64,000 nucleotides of DNA from the NCBI GenBank assembly GCA_944548615.1, contig OX155960.1, forward strand, positions 30,223,973-30,287,972. The letters are read 5' to 3'. A program made the translations under genes and the position numbers. Below the pieces are notes generated by a model. The model did no database searches and was not told where the DNA came from. It saw only the letters and a program-made list of their open reading frames with translations. The stretch's first letter is position 1; each line of letters begins with the position of its first letter. Positions 20,871 through 31,190 of this stretch are shown here, piece by piece. The stretch is from Micropterix aruncella (taxonomy: Eukaryota; Arthropoda; Insecta; Lepidoptera; Micropterigidae).

Positions 20871-21475
20871 TTCTTTCAATAATGCCCCCCTGGAGTAATA
20901 AACGCACGCTGAACGACGCGTTTAGAGCGTTTGTGACGTTCGGCAACCGAGTTTGACAGATCGCCTCGCCCAACACACACGCGCCGCACGTGTCGGTGTG
21001 TTTACGAGTGCACACTTACACAGTCGCAGCATCAATGATTCGTCCGTCCCTGTCGGCCGCTGGGGCGGGGGCGGGCGCGGGAGCGAGACAGGCGTAGGCG
21101 GTGCGCGCATCCCGCGTCCGCCGGCGACCGGCCGGTGGTCAGTGTCGAGTCCAACATTGCGATGGACACACGAGAGGAATTCGCGCGAAAATCTCGCCGG
21201 ACGTCGTAAATTTTACGCGCGATCAGCTGATCGCAGCGCGCGCGTGTGTACATACATATATACATATGTGAGAGACCTATCATATATACACAACATAACC
21301 TAACAAAAGCTGAAAAGTGTGTGTTTGTTTACCTTCCGTTTGGGAAGAGAGAGAGGGAGAGGTTGCTACGGGTTACTCCAGTTTTTCCTTAATTTGACGT
21401 TCGCCCTTCGAGCTGTCATTAAGTGGTGCAATTAGTGAAAAGAAAAGGAGGAAAACGCCACTTATGAGGTAGGTA
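20871..21475 (+). promoter_or_regulatory. CpG-rich promoter/5' exon candidate
   Basis: A CpG-rich block with an arthropod initiator-like TCAGT at 21139-21143 and a mixed 5'-UTR-like stretch. It ends at ACGCCACTTATGAG followed by GTAGGTACGT, so an ATG (21464-21466) sits two bases before a fair splice donor (GT at 21469). This could be a first exon of an unseen gene running rightward. No downstream exon is visible. The CpG-rich open frames themselves look non-coding. Confidence 0.25.
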
Positions 21476-22271
21476 CGTACATTGTATTGTATATTCAGCA
21501 TCCACATAAACATGCATATTTATCACATTAATTGGCACATGCTTTTAACACAAACATTTATCATTTAATAATTCATAATATCGCTATAATTGAAAACTAA
21601 TCAATTTAACCCATCCGTCATTATTCAATTAAGCATATTAATTACGCGTTAAAACGATCGTAAAGTGTTTTATTATGAGAAATAGCTAATTTTATTTGTG
21701 ATAGCACAACAGATCGCAGAACCGGAATAATGTTTATTTGATTATGCGTGGGTGCAGTGGATTTCAAATTTTCCGATCCGAATCGTGACATTTCAGAAAC
21801 TGGTCACGTTTTGTTAATGGTAATAATAAAAAAAGCCTAAAAACTGGAATTGTCATTAGACATTATTTTTCGATTAGTCCGATTATCCATTTAGATTATT
21901 TTCGTAATTAAGCCAAATACGTAGATGAAAAGATAATTCTTTGCAATTAGTTTGGAAATGTGTATTAATGTTGACCATTTTCCGGTTGCCAGGCTTATCT
22001 TGATACTGACGAATTCGAACGGTTTGTGTAATAATATGTTATTGTATTTGACTTAAGTAATAAGTTGAAGGTGTAGTATATATTACAGTCGATCATCGAA
22101 AGCACTCCAATTCTTGGAAAGTTGTCAGTGGATCCCTGGACCGATATACTCAATGCAGTATACGAATGCCTGAATAAGTTGAGTGTGAATATATACATGT
22201 AATAAATTAGATGGTGAACCTAACCTAACAATAGTGTATTTAATTTCATACTGTATTGTATTTATTTACTA
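21476..22271. promoter_or_regulatory. AT-rich, ATTA-rich low-copy stretch
   Basis: Dense ATTAATTA/TTAATTG cores (CACATTAATTGGC, CATATTAATTACGCG, TTAGTCCGATTATCC). No repeat match and no ORF. If 20871-21475 is a first exon, this would be the start of its intron. Confidence 0.25.
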
Positions 22272-22842
22272 GCTGACCCGGCGAACTTCGTACCGCCTAA
22301 CGGTCAATGAATGTCGTGTTACAGATTAGCTGAACTTAATTTATGATTTTATGGAAGTAATACAATGAATACAAAATAAATATTAAGTTCACTACTTTAT
22401 TAAGATAATAACACAGAAAGAAATATAAAAGTACAAATATTAAGTATATCAATCGCGTGTCAGCATGACATGATTGAATTAAACTATGTAATAATAGTTG
22501 TTGGACAACAATTATTGTTGTCCGAATATTGTGGATATATCTTGTCGATTCGAAACCTTTACTTAAATACTTTCTTTAATTTGAGGGGAGAGTTTACCGT
22601 ATGGAAGGGATGAACATTAAATGTTTGACAGTTACGAAACCCATGAACATTTTGTATGGGAAAATGTTTTTTTTTAAATTTTATTTTTTCGGTAATTTTC
22701 CAATGTTTTTAATAATTATTCTGTTATTCGGGACGGGGACAAATACAACAAATTTTAAACCATGAAAATCGCTCTAGCCGTTCTCGAGTTATAAGTGTTC
22801 GAACAAACCAGAATTTGTTTTATATACATATATAGATTTAGG
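22272..22842 (+). repeat. 'CTAGCTGACC' dispersed repeat, copy 2
   Basis: Starts CTAGCTGACCCGGCGAACTT and ends TCTCGAGTTATAAGTGTTCG, then TTTTATATACATATATAGAT. Same family as 18863-19897 and the inverted fragment at 52574-52690. No ORF; uninterrupted. Confidence 0.75.
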
Positions 22843-23530
22843 TTCTGTATTTTATCTGTTAACTAACTATTCACCTTCACACTGTTCAACTTCACGCGGT
22901 GGAAGTTGGCGCTCGTGGCCTGCCAGCTATATATCTGTTTCACCTTTTTTAAAGACCTTGGTCTCTCCAGGAAAATAATCAACTCCTTCCTGGAAAAAAA
23001 TATCTAAAACCGCGATTTCCGCATATCAAATTCTATGGATTCGAAGGGGGAGTGAATGGGTGGTAAGGTGAACGCTCACATGTGGCAAGACAGCTGTCCT
23101 AAACCTACCACAGCCGGTCGTTATTCCGGAATCCACCGTTCAACCCAGAAGTGTAATAATAGTATATGATGGGACCGACTTCGGTCGGTGAATTCCATGG
23201 CAGCTCCGTTTGTATTTTATTTATTTATTTCTTTCAGTTAATAAGCTGCCAAGGAATTTATGTTTCAAGACAAAGATATTTTAGTTGCATGCTATTCACT
23301 TGATCCACAAATGGCCGTTTTGCTACTGTCATGGGTTATATTTAAATATCCTAAGGGACTCCTGCCAGTGCCTTGTCTCACATCTGATTTGAGCGACTGG
23401 CATAGAATTCCGTATTGGGATGTAATACAATAACTAGGTGTACTTTCAAGCATACTACACCGATAGCCTGCTTATATAGGTCAAAATTGATAGCTACGAT
23501 CGCACAAGACACAAGCAACTCTTGGTGGAG
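22843..23530. other. Unassigned stretch with a UUCG-type hairpin
   Basis: A perfect ACCGAC-TTCG-GTCGGT hairpin is at 23174-23189. The stretch 22880-23220 is GC-balanced and may be a retroelement UTR. No coding frame is recognised. Confidence 0.3.
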
Positions 23531-23571
23531 CGATGACGTCATCAACTATGCTGATGACACCGTATTGCTGT
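23531..23571 (+). pseudogene. RT active-site scrap truncated by repeat R
   Basis: SDDVINYADDTVLLF is read immediately before the R-family boundary, matching the RT motif C context ('YADDT.L'). Only about 14 residues survive, so chance cannot be excluded. If real, an R insertion or fusion cut this LINE. Confidence 0.4.
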
Positions 23572-24181
23572 TTTAGGGAGCTAATGGGCCGTGGCTGATT
23601 TGGCCACGACGACCCATTCTGTTCAGGGTTGGTCACACTCACGGGTCAACAACCATCCGGCGGCCTCCACGCATGAAGTGCGAGCCCGGGCAGGACTCTG
23701 GCCTTAGGGCTGGTTTCCCCTCGGATTCAACCTTCTGGCACTCCTAAACGGTCTGCGCACCGTGCGGCGTAAGCCAATCGATTGTGCACTCTAACTAACA
23801 GTCGGGGGAGTCTGGAAGCAGTACTGTTTTACAGCCGGGCAAAGGATGCCGTGGTCCGCGATAGATTCGGTATACACCGTTTCACCTCTTCGTAAGGGAG
23901 AGGACCGCGCAAGCGACCTCGAATTCGTTACCAATCGAGAGACTGGAGTAATTTGGTCGCAATTGGAATTAAGGGCGTGAGTGTAAGCCCGCTGGGTAAC
24001 TCCTGGCTACTTCGCGGTTAAGGCGTTGGCCTTCTTACGGGCATGTGCCGGAGCTTGACGGTGGACTGTTTTGTTCAAGTTTTCTGCACTCACTTCAGGG
24101 AGATAGAACGACTAATAGTTAAAACTTCCTGATGTGACGGGTTCGCCCGTTGTAGTTGACAACTCTAGTTGCTGTTCCAAG
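23572..24181 (+). repeat. Repeat family R, copy B
   Basis: Near full-length: begins TTTAGGGAGCTAATGGGCC and ends GACGGGTTCGCCCGTTGTAG then TTGACAACT. Matches copy C (41772-42437) in inverted orientation, with one internal deletion of about 75 bp. One frame reads LALLNGLRTVRRKPIDCAL before a stop. Another reads PWSAIDSVYTVSPLRKGED and RASDLEFVTNRETGVIWSQL. Both peptides recur in copy C, so the parent element may have been coding. Family unrecognised. Confidence 0.75.
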
Positions 24182-24449
24182 GAGCAACTGGGACGAACCA
24201 TTTCGTAATGCAAATAGAGATCTAAATCATTGGTAACTTATCAAGCCTAATTTTGCAGCCAGCTTCTACTACAACCTATTATTAGAAATGCTTTTTGTGC
24301 AGAACTACACTTTCCACTTTTCAATGTCGTTAAAAACTCACTATCTATCCCAACAAACTATTCCCCCTTTTCCATCTGTTTCCATACCTCTCCTTTCCTA
24401 GATATATTGCAAATTATAATTATTGTTTATATTCATAATTCTTGTGCTT
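24182..24449. other. Unassigned spacer
   Basis: AT-rich with pyrimidine-rich patches. Separates R copy B from the tandem array. Confidence 0.3.
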
Positions 24450-24660
24450 ACTGTCATAATTGAATGCATATACAAAATTTCGTGACTGTGCTGTTGACCG
24501 TTGATGAGTTCCCTCGTTGGGTGCCGCAGTCCTGTTTTGGTGAAACTTAGATCGGGCTGTCGTAATTGAATGCATATACAAAATTTCGTGTCTGTGCTGT
24601 TGACCGTTGAGGAGTCCCCTCGTCGGGAGCCAACCCTGGGTGTAGAATCAGGCCATGCTT
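24450..24660 (-). repeat. Two-unit ~106-bp tandem array linked to R
   Basis: TAATTGAATGCATATACAAA is repeated with period 106 (24461 and 24567), each followed by GTGCTGTTGACCGTTGA. Inverted counterparts with period 119 lie next to R copy C (42437-42715). Confidence 0.8.
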
Positions 24661-26092
24661 AACATAAAAAAATGCATAATCATCGGAACTCAACCAACAG
24701 GTACATTTTCAACATCATATGATAATATTTGAGGATTTTCCTCAATTCCTCATGGACACCATCATCAGAACAGCAAATCTGAAATTGTATGCTTTTAAAG
24801 AAAAAAGAATTTTCCAAATCGTTTCATAAATGACGAATTCTGAGGTAACAAACATTAAAAAAATACAACGGAATTGATAAACTCCTCCTTTTTTTGAAGT
24901 CGGTTTATACATTAATTGTTGAAGTCTAGCAATGAGCAAAAAAGAGTTCTATTTTTTTTTTCTCACACTAATAACACCATTATAAAATTTAATAACACTA
25001 TCAAAAACAATGCAGGAAAAAAATGTATAAAAAGTTAAAACATCAAAAAACAAACAGTCGTTAGTTTAAGAGCTGGAAAATATAATTTTATTTTCATGTA
25101 CACGCATGAACTATTTCATCTCTCCTACACTATACCTAAACTACATTATACTAAAACTAATTTATACTTAAACTAAATTAAAATTCAGGAAAAAAATATT
25201 GAAGTTGAATCTATGCAAGTTGAATATGTGGAATATGTGTTAACTGCTGAAGGTTTTCATAATTCTAAAGTTTTAGTATATTTTTTTTTGCTTATTTTTA
25301 TGGAGGTGCTCCAACATTGTTTTCCTTTTATTACTAACTGTCTGAATGGAGTTGCGTCATGCAAATTATCAAATAAACATCATGAACGTATGCAACTTTA
25401 TGATTCTTATCTATTTATTATTATCGCAATAGAATATTAAATTGGTATCGAATAATGCACGACGATTAATTGATAGCCATAATAATTAGCAGTGATATAA
25501 ACATCCTCATCTCTGTCGTTAAATTCCGATTTGCATGATTCAAAAAATTATAAAAGATATTCAAATAATCATATCCTATATTTTATCGATTGCCCAACTT
25601 CGGGTCATCGTGATAGCAAGATAAGAAATGAAAGAAAATTGTAATATAAAAAAATTAAAACGTGTCTGTAAAAGCCTTGCCTATCGCTGACTGGTTTTTA
25701 GCTGCGTATGAAAAATATCTCCTAAAGGAGAAATTTTAACAATATCGTTTAACTAATTTTCGTTTTCTTTTTATTTCCTGTTGCTTTTTATTATTTTTAT
25801 TATAAAAATAAATTATGACATTATTATTTTTGGTAAATACATGTCGTAACATGCATATTTGGTTATCATACTCTATTTTGGTGTATCCTGTATACCAGAC
25901 GATCAGTCTGGGAATTTTCCTCTTTTTGAAATATTTGTGAGAAAATCGGCAACCTTTTTTAGGGGCCGCTTTGATAATTAATATACAGTTAAATGCATTT
26001 TATTTATTATACTGCTTCTCTAACATAATTTTATTTGCTATATGTCTCTCTCAATATTTATTTTGTTTAGTAAATAAATCATTCATTCATAC
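24661..26092. other. AT-rich stretch with a common lepidopteran repeat motif
   Basis: ACGGAATTGATAAACTCCTC then CTTTTTTTGAAGTCGGTTTA (24868-24907) resembles a motif I know to be abundant in moth and butterfly genomes. Elsewhere only AT-rich sequence; the 75-codon frame at 25213 has no recognisable domain. Confidence 0.4.
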
Positions 26093-26402
26093 CTAAGGTG
26101 ATCTCTAGAAGATCAATCATGCTTGTCAAGCATCGCGTCGCGGGCTGGGAGAGGATCGTAAACCGCAGGAAATATGAATTTTTTTCTTCATATTTACCAA
26201 TAATGCCTAATTTTGTAGTTGTTTACTAGGGAGTCACGTCATTCTAGCGTAATACGTCTAATTAACGGTATAAACTACAAAACTAGGCATTATCGGTAAA
26301 TATTAAAAATAATATTTGCATATTTTCTGCGGTTTACGATCCTCTCCCAGCCCGCGACGCGATGCTTGACAAGCATGATTGATCGTCTAGAGAGCCCCTA
26401 AG
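26093..26402. mobile_element. 310-bp near-complete palindrome (foldback MITE)
   Basis: The arm GATCAATCATGCTTGTCAAG, continuing to CGTAAACCGCAG (26111-26168), is repeated without mismatch in reverse complement at 26327-26384. Outside it CTAAGGTGATCTCTAGA pairs imperfectly with TCTAGAGAGCCCCTAAG. Inside, AATAATGCCTAATTTTGTAG pairs with CTACAAAACTAGGCATTAT. Only about 45 bp around 26228-26272 is unpaired. No ORF. Non-autonomous foldback DNA element; superfamily unknown. Confidence 0.9.
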
Positions 26403-26581
26403 AATTAAGCTTATTACCTAATACACATTATAACTTAGGTATTTAAGTGCGTCGATTTATTTTATATTATAAAGATATTATTGATATGTTTCTTGATCTG
26501 TTATTTGTTCGGTGTGGTAATTGATATTTTAGCTTTGCACGGTCTTGAAATATATTTATTTTATAATATTAAGGGGCACAC

Positions 26582-27205
26582 CTAGTGTAATCGCCAAAAA
26601 AATAAGATTTTTGTTTTCTTTCAAGAAAAGCATTGCATCGAATATTTTAAAATTTTGAACATATTTTTGTAGGTACATAAATAATGTATACATAGTATTT
26701 TTTATATTTTTAGTTTATTTTTTCAGCAACTTATTCGCCGTCTCCGAAGTCTCGAAAAAAAGTGCCTCCATTGCTGCAGCGATTGCGGCCTTCACCGCGC
26801 CTGAAATAAAAAAAAATAAAAAATATTTCAACTAGAGGGTATTGCCTATTCAATGCCCCGGGATTGTGAAAAAAATAAAATTTAACAAAATGGCAGTTAA
26901 CAAAAAAAAAACTTTTTAAACTTGTTTTTGAATTTCAATTTCTTTTTACAATCCTGGCTTATTGTATAGACAATACCTTCTAGTTTAATAAGCTTTTTTT
27001 ATTTCAGGTTGCAGCAATGGGGAGACTGTTTTTTTGAGACTTCGGAGATGGCGAGTAACTTGCAGAAAATAATTTTTTTCTCTTAAAATAAATTACTATA
27101 TATACCTATATATATACATTGTTTATGCACAGATACATAGGTACTTGAAATTTTAATAAAATAGTTTCCTTATAAAAAACACCTTTTTTAAGGCGATCAA
27201 ACTAG
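26582..27205. mobile_element. 624-bp palindromic element
   Basis: Ends CTAGTGTAATCGCC and GGCGATCAAACTAG are inverted. The arms also match at GCCGTCTCCGAAGTCTCGAA (26729-26748) versus TTGAGACTTCGGAGATGGCG (27034-27053), GGGTATTGCCTATTCAATGC versus ATTGTATAGACAATACC, and at GTACATAAATAATGTATACA versus TGTTTATGCACAGATACATA. Arms are more diverged than in 26093-26402, so the element is older. No ORF. Confidence 0.85.
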
Positions 27206-28130
27206 AAATGTGATTTAAAATTTTCAAGTGATAGTTTAGCCCATTTATGTTGGTATTTGTTATGTCATTAAATGTACTATCTAATTAAGGCATTGCAGGA
27301 GTTTGGCAATTTGGAACCGAGTCGGTAATAAGATAGAGACTACCTTCATACGTAGTCGGAGTCTATTCCTTGGCAACTATTAATGTCCGCGATCATTCTG
27401 TTTATGAGACACTAATAAAAAAGTAACCAGCCATTCGGGAAATTGGTGGGCTTATTAAGGGAAAATATGGGGAGTCACGATCGGCTAATTACGGCGGCCG
27501 CGGAAGTATGAGTGCGCCGCCGCACAGTGGAATCAAACCCTGAGTAATATACTATTAATTTATTTTTTTATTTTTGTCGAAAACATACAGCATAAAAAAT
27601 AACATATACTTAAGCATAATATATAAAAGTAGTAAAGCCAATTAAGTGGTAATAACTCAGAAAAAACTTCTTTTCCAATATTAGGGCGACATAAGACCTC
27701 CGAAAAATATCCAAAATGGGCGTACACGCGAAAAAATAGGCGGGGTCAATTTTGTAGGGTTTATCAATAAAAATCCAGCGTTGACGAAGCGACAAGCGCA
27801 GATTCTACGTCCGCTAGCGCTGCGATAGAGCATTTAGTATGTGCCTAGTAGCCGGAATAACTATCTTTACGCAGTGGTGGTATAAGAGTGTTAATGGCAA
27901 AGCATATTTAGCGAAACTCTCAGAGCGCTCTCACGTTTTAATTAATTGTAATTAATTTAGGCCATTAATAAAAAATGTGGCTAAGTGCTGCCCTAGAGAA
28001 TTAACCAGTCAATATTATAAAATTATAATATAACACACTCATCGCTTACATTGTAGGAGTAAACGCACCTGAAAGTTTTCGAAGTCAGTTTAAGGCCTTA
28101 ATGTCCAATGCGATGAGCAACTTCTTTGAG
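27206..28130. promoter_or_regulatory. Low-copy block with TAATTA cores
   Basis: Includes ATGTACTATCTAATTAAGGC, GGCTAATTACGGCGGCCGCG, TTTTAATTAATTGTAATTAA and GAGAATTAACCAGTC in GC-balanced context (27240-27540, 27780-28130), split by an AT-rich tract. No ORF or repeat. Regulatory role inferred. Confidence 0.3.
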
Positions 28131-29280
28131 TCCAAATGTTAAATTGGTTCCTTATCGAGGGATTTACTTAGAGACTTTTTTTAATTAATGCATATGTTTT
28201 TCAAAAAACTCAAAACTAAAATTCTTCAGATATTGTCGTTCCCAGGTATCATGTCGCCTTAAGCTAGTGTTCGTATTTTGGGCATTGGTTTTGTTATTAT
28301 ACGTTATAGAACATGGTCATAGTGAATTTTCCGCGTCTTGTTGTGTGTATTTTCTGCGGCCATCCCGTTAGTACTTATGCATTATATATTTTTATGCACA
28401 TATATTTTTTTATATATTATTTTATACACGCAATATATAACAGCAGCAAAACCAATGATATTCTAAGTTATTTGAAGTATATTAAAATGAATACAAAATT
28501 TTATATATAATATAAAACAAAGCAGCAAACAACTGTAAATGTATAAGTACGTTATGTGTGTGTATGTTTATGTGATGAAGAGCGTAAGTATCTGAAGGGT
28601 ATCTTTATGCATGTGAGTGCGTGTAAGAATGCGGGGTGTTACCTCAATTCAATTTCAAGGATCTGTTTCGATATCCAGATTTTTACCGTATCTCCTTAAC
28701 TGTCAAGGAGACCTATTTTGACCTATTTTACCGTGGAAATAACTAATTAGCAAAATAATTAGCGTTACACCAAGGGATGTGAAAAGTAAACGGATCCCGC
28801 TTGAGTCGGGAAGGCGCTCTTATGCTCACCCTAATCAGTAGATATTGACTGTCCAACTTAGAATGAGCTACTGAGGTGATAATGCTAAATCTCGTGGTTT
28901 TTAAATGTTTTGTCAAAGACATTACAAAGCTCGAAATCCACCTTTCGAATCTTGAGTAGAAGCTGATCCCGTAATCTAACCTCATATAGGTACGGCGAAA
29001 GAGTTTGATTGAAAAAAAAAAGATGATATCAGGTATCGCAACGACTTTACTCTGAATGTTATTTTGTAATCGCTATATTCAGATAAGTGAAAACAGTTAT
29101 TTTGAAATCGTTTTAGTTTTTTCATAGCAAAAATTTCAATTATATCTGTATAACACACATCTGCTTACTCTAATATCTGAAGTATATAATTTAAGAGGTT
29201 TTGCACAAAAGAATAAGTAATATTCACTGGAAGGGACTTCAGCAATTGTCGAAGGCTAGTAAAGAATTTTCAATTTTCAA
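28131..29280. other. AT-rich stretch, nothing assignable
   Basis: The 80-codon minus-strand frame at 28743-28985 has no family I recognise and no splice or start context. The rest is AT-rich with short GT runs (28554-28563). Confidence 0.35.
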
Positions 29281-30062
29281 ATTATTTATTGAGTTAAAAT
29301 TATGGGTACATTCAATATACAAAAGTCTTAACCTAACTAGGCTGCCGCCTGTTCCAAGGTAGACAATTTATTTTAGTTATCCTAAGAAATCTATAATATT
29401 ATATTTATATAAATAATCAAAATCATACTTAATGTAACAGAAATATCTTAATTACCTAATAAAAATTCGTAAGAAAATGTCATGAAAATTGTCAATATTA
29501 TTTTATTTTAAAACATGATAAAAATTAATATATATTTATATATGTATTAAATAATATGTATTAATAATATACAAAATAAATTCACAAAAATTAAAATAAA
29601 ATTACGTTTAGAAATCATCAATTTATATTACTACATATACTATTATGTTTTTATTATAAAAATTTTAGAGATTCAATTATTTAATAATGTTTTCAATATC
29701 TGCATATGTACAATTTAAGAGGTAGGCACTCAAACTATATTTAAATTTATATGATATTTTAATGCCTTTAATGTTAGGTGGTAGGCAATTATAAAATTTG
29801 GGGGCAAGATAAGAGAAACTGGATTGGCCAAAAGCGGATCTCCTGAGTGGTATTGCAAAATTTGTTTGTGCCGATCTTCTTGTTACACGAGATTGCTGGC
29901 TTTTTTTCTGTTCTCCTAACTCACTCTGGAATTTAGTGAGAGTTACCAGCACAAACATTTTTCTCACACTCAACACTCTATACTCTCGGAAAAGGTCATC
30001 GGAAGAATATGTTTGGGGTTTTTTATTGATCACCCTCAGTATAGCCTTCTGCGCTTTAAGAA
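29281..30062 (-). pseudogene. CR1/Jockey-like LINE RT C-terminus with 3' UTR
   Basis: On the minus strand the frame from 30060 to 29677 reads LKAQKAILRVINKKPQTYSS, then LSVRKMFVLVTLTKF, RRSAFGQSSFSYLAPKFYN and CLPPNIKGIK. This is the thumb and C-terminal tail of a CR1/Jockey-type RT ('QKR..R.I', 'R.S..G..SF.Y.AP.LYN.LP'). The AT-rich 3' UTR follows, with the conserved motif CTACCTTGGAACAGGCGGCA (29361-29342 on the minus strand) and AATAAATAAT near 29281-29290. The reading frame is intact over 128 codons, so this is a younger insertion, 5'-truncated exactly at about 30060. Confidence 0.88.
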
Positions 30063-30700
30063 ATAAAGATACTTAAGTTATGCAGATGATATAAAAGTAC
30101 ATAAAATTCGCGACTGTGTTAACCTATTAAATATTTGACAGAGTCACCTATTAAATATTTTCTGAAAGAGTCGATTTAATATAGTAAACTGTAATCCATC
30201 GAAATTTTCAGTTGTAAGATACACTAGAATGCAAAACTTCCCAAGAGCCAACTCCTATATCGATGGAAACGTGCTTACGAGGGATATGTCATCAAGGATC
30301 TCGGAGTATATTTCGATGTTTTCAATTCTCATATAAATATAAGTATAAATGTGGCAATTAAGATTTAATTAAGACCTTTGGCCTTGTTGTGAGAATTTGC
30401 GTTAATTTCTCAAGCTCCCAAACATAAAACGTACAGAAGATTTTTTGTTGGGCAATTATATAATAAGGAATATGAAACAATCTTGGCTATCCTCAAATGT
30501 ACCAGACCGAATTTCTTCTGGGCATAGTCGGTTTGAATTGTTTGGCACAGCGGAGATCTCCTATGTTGTTGACGCCCATCAGCCTGTTAATAAAAGGCCA
30601 AGTGACAACTCGGAATGTCTTTCTCGGGTTAGTTTGATTGTTGATGAGCTGTATGGATTGGACAACGTATACCTCTTTCATTTAAACTTAGTAATCTGAA
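30063..30700 (+). pseudogene. LINE RT fragment abutting head-to-head
   Basis: Plus-strand sequence opens with YLSYADDIKVHKIRDCVNLL (30070-30129), the RT motif C. In broken frames, VIKDLGVYFDVFNSHINISI (30289-30348) matches the 'DLGV.FD..L.F..HI' thumb motif. Beyond about 30440 the frame (84 codons, 30445-30699) no longer matches RT patterns I know and may be foreign or decayed. Its 5' end coincides with the 5' truncation of the minus-strand LINE at 30060. Confidence 0.75.
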
Positions 30701-31190
30701 GGCCTTGTTCTTAAATCGTGATTTAGAGTTATTATTTTAATTATGTATTTTCTTTTTCTTTTTCCTTAGCATGTTTAATTTTGTAGAGGTAATTGATAAA
30801 TTGTTTACATCCATGTAATTATATAAATTACTAATTTATTAAAGGGGTTTTGAATGATTAATTTATATATATTTATTTGCAGTCGTAGATAAAAAAAAAG
30901 TATTTACATAAACACAAAATATTGTTTTTAACTGTAAATATACAAAGACTTTGTAATAAAACCACGAACGCTGCAAATTACAGGTCCTCGGGAAATCTGC
31001 TAACCTGGTTGTCAGGACACGCTTTGATTCAGGAAATTACTATTTAATGAAATTGAAATAAAATACCCACAATGAAATAAATCGAAAAATCAAAAATAAA
31101 AAATCTAAATATAATAAAAATGATCAAAATTAAATAAATAAAAATAAAAATAAAGAGTTCAAATCACAATAATTAAGTGTATGTGATGAT
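30701..31190. other. AT-rich stretch, nothing assignable
   Basis: Simple A-rich runs (31060-31160, AAATAAAAAT type). No coding or structured repeat. Confidence 0.4.

Noticed and set aside
20953..21303. 116-codon frame as protein
   Set aside because: Runs through a CpG-rich promoter-like block with an equally long antisense frame; no domain.
23174..23189. TTCG hairpin as a transcription terminator or structured RNA
   Set aside because: Single small hairpin with no U-run and no surrounding conserved RNA context; likely chance or part of a repeat.
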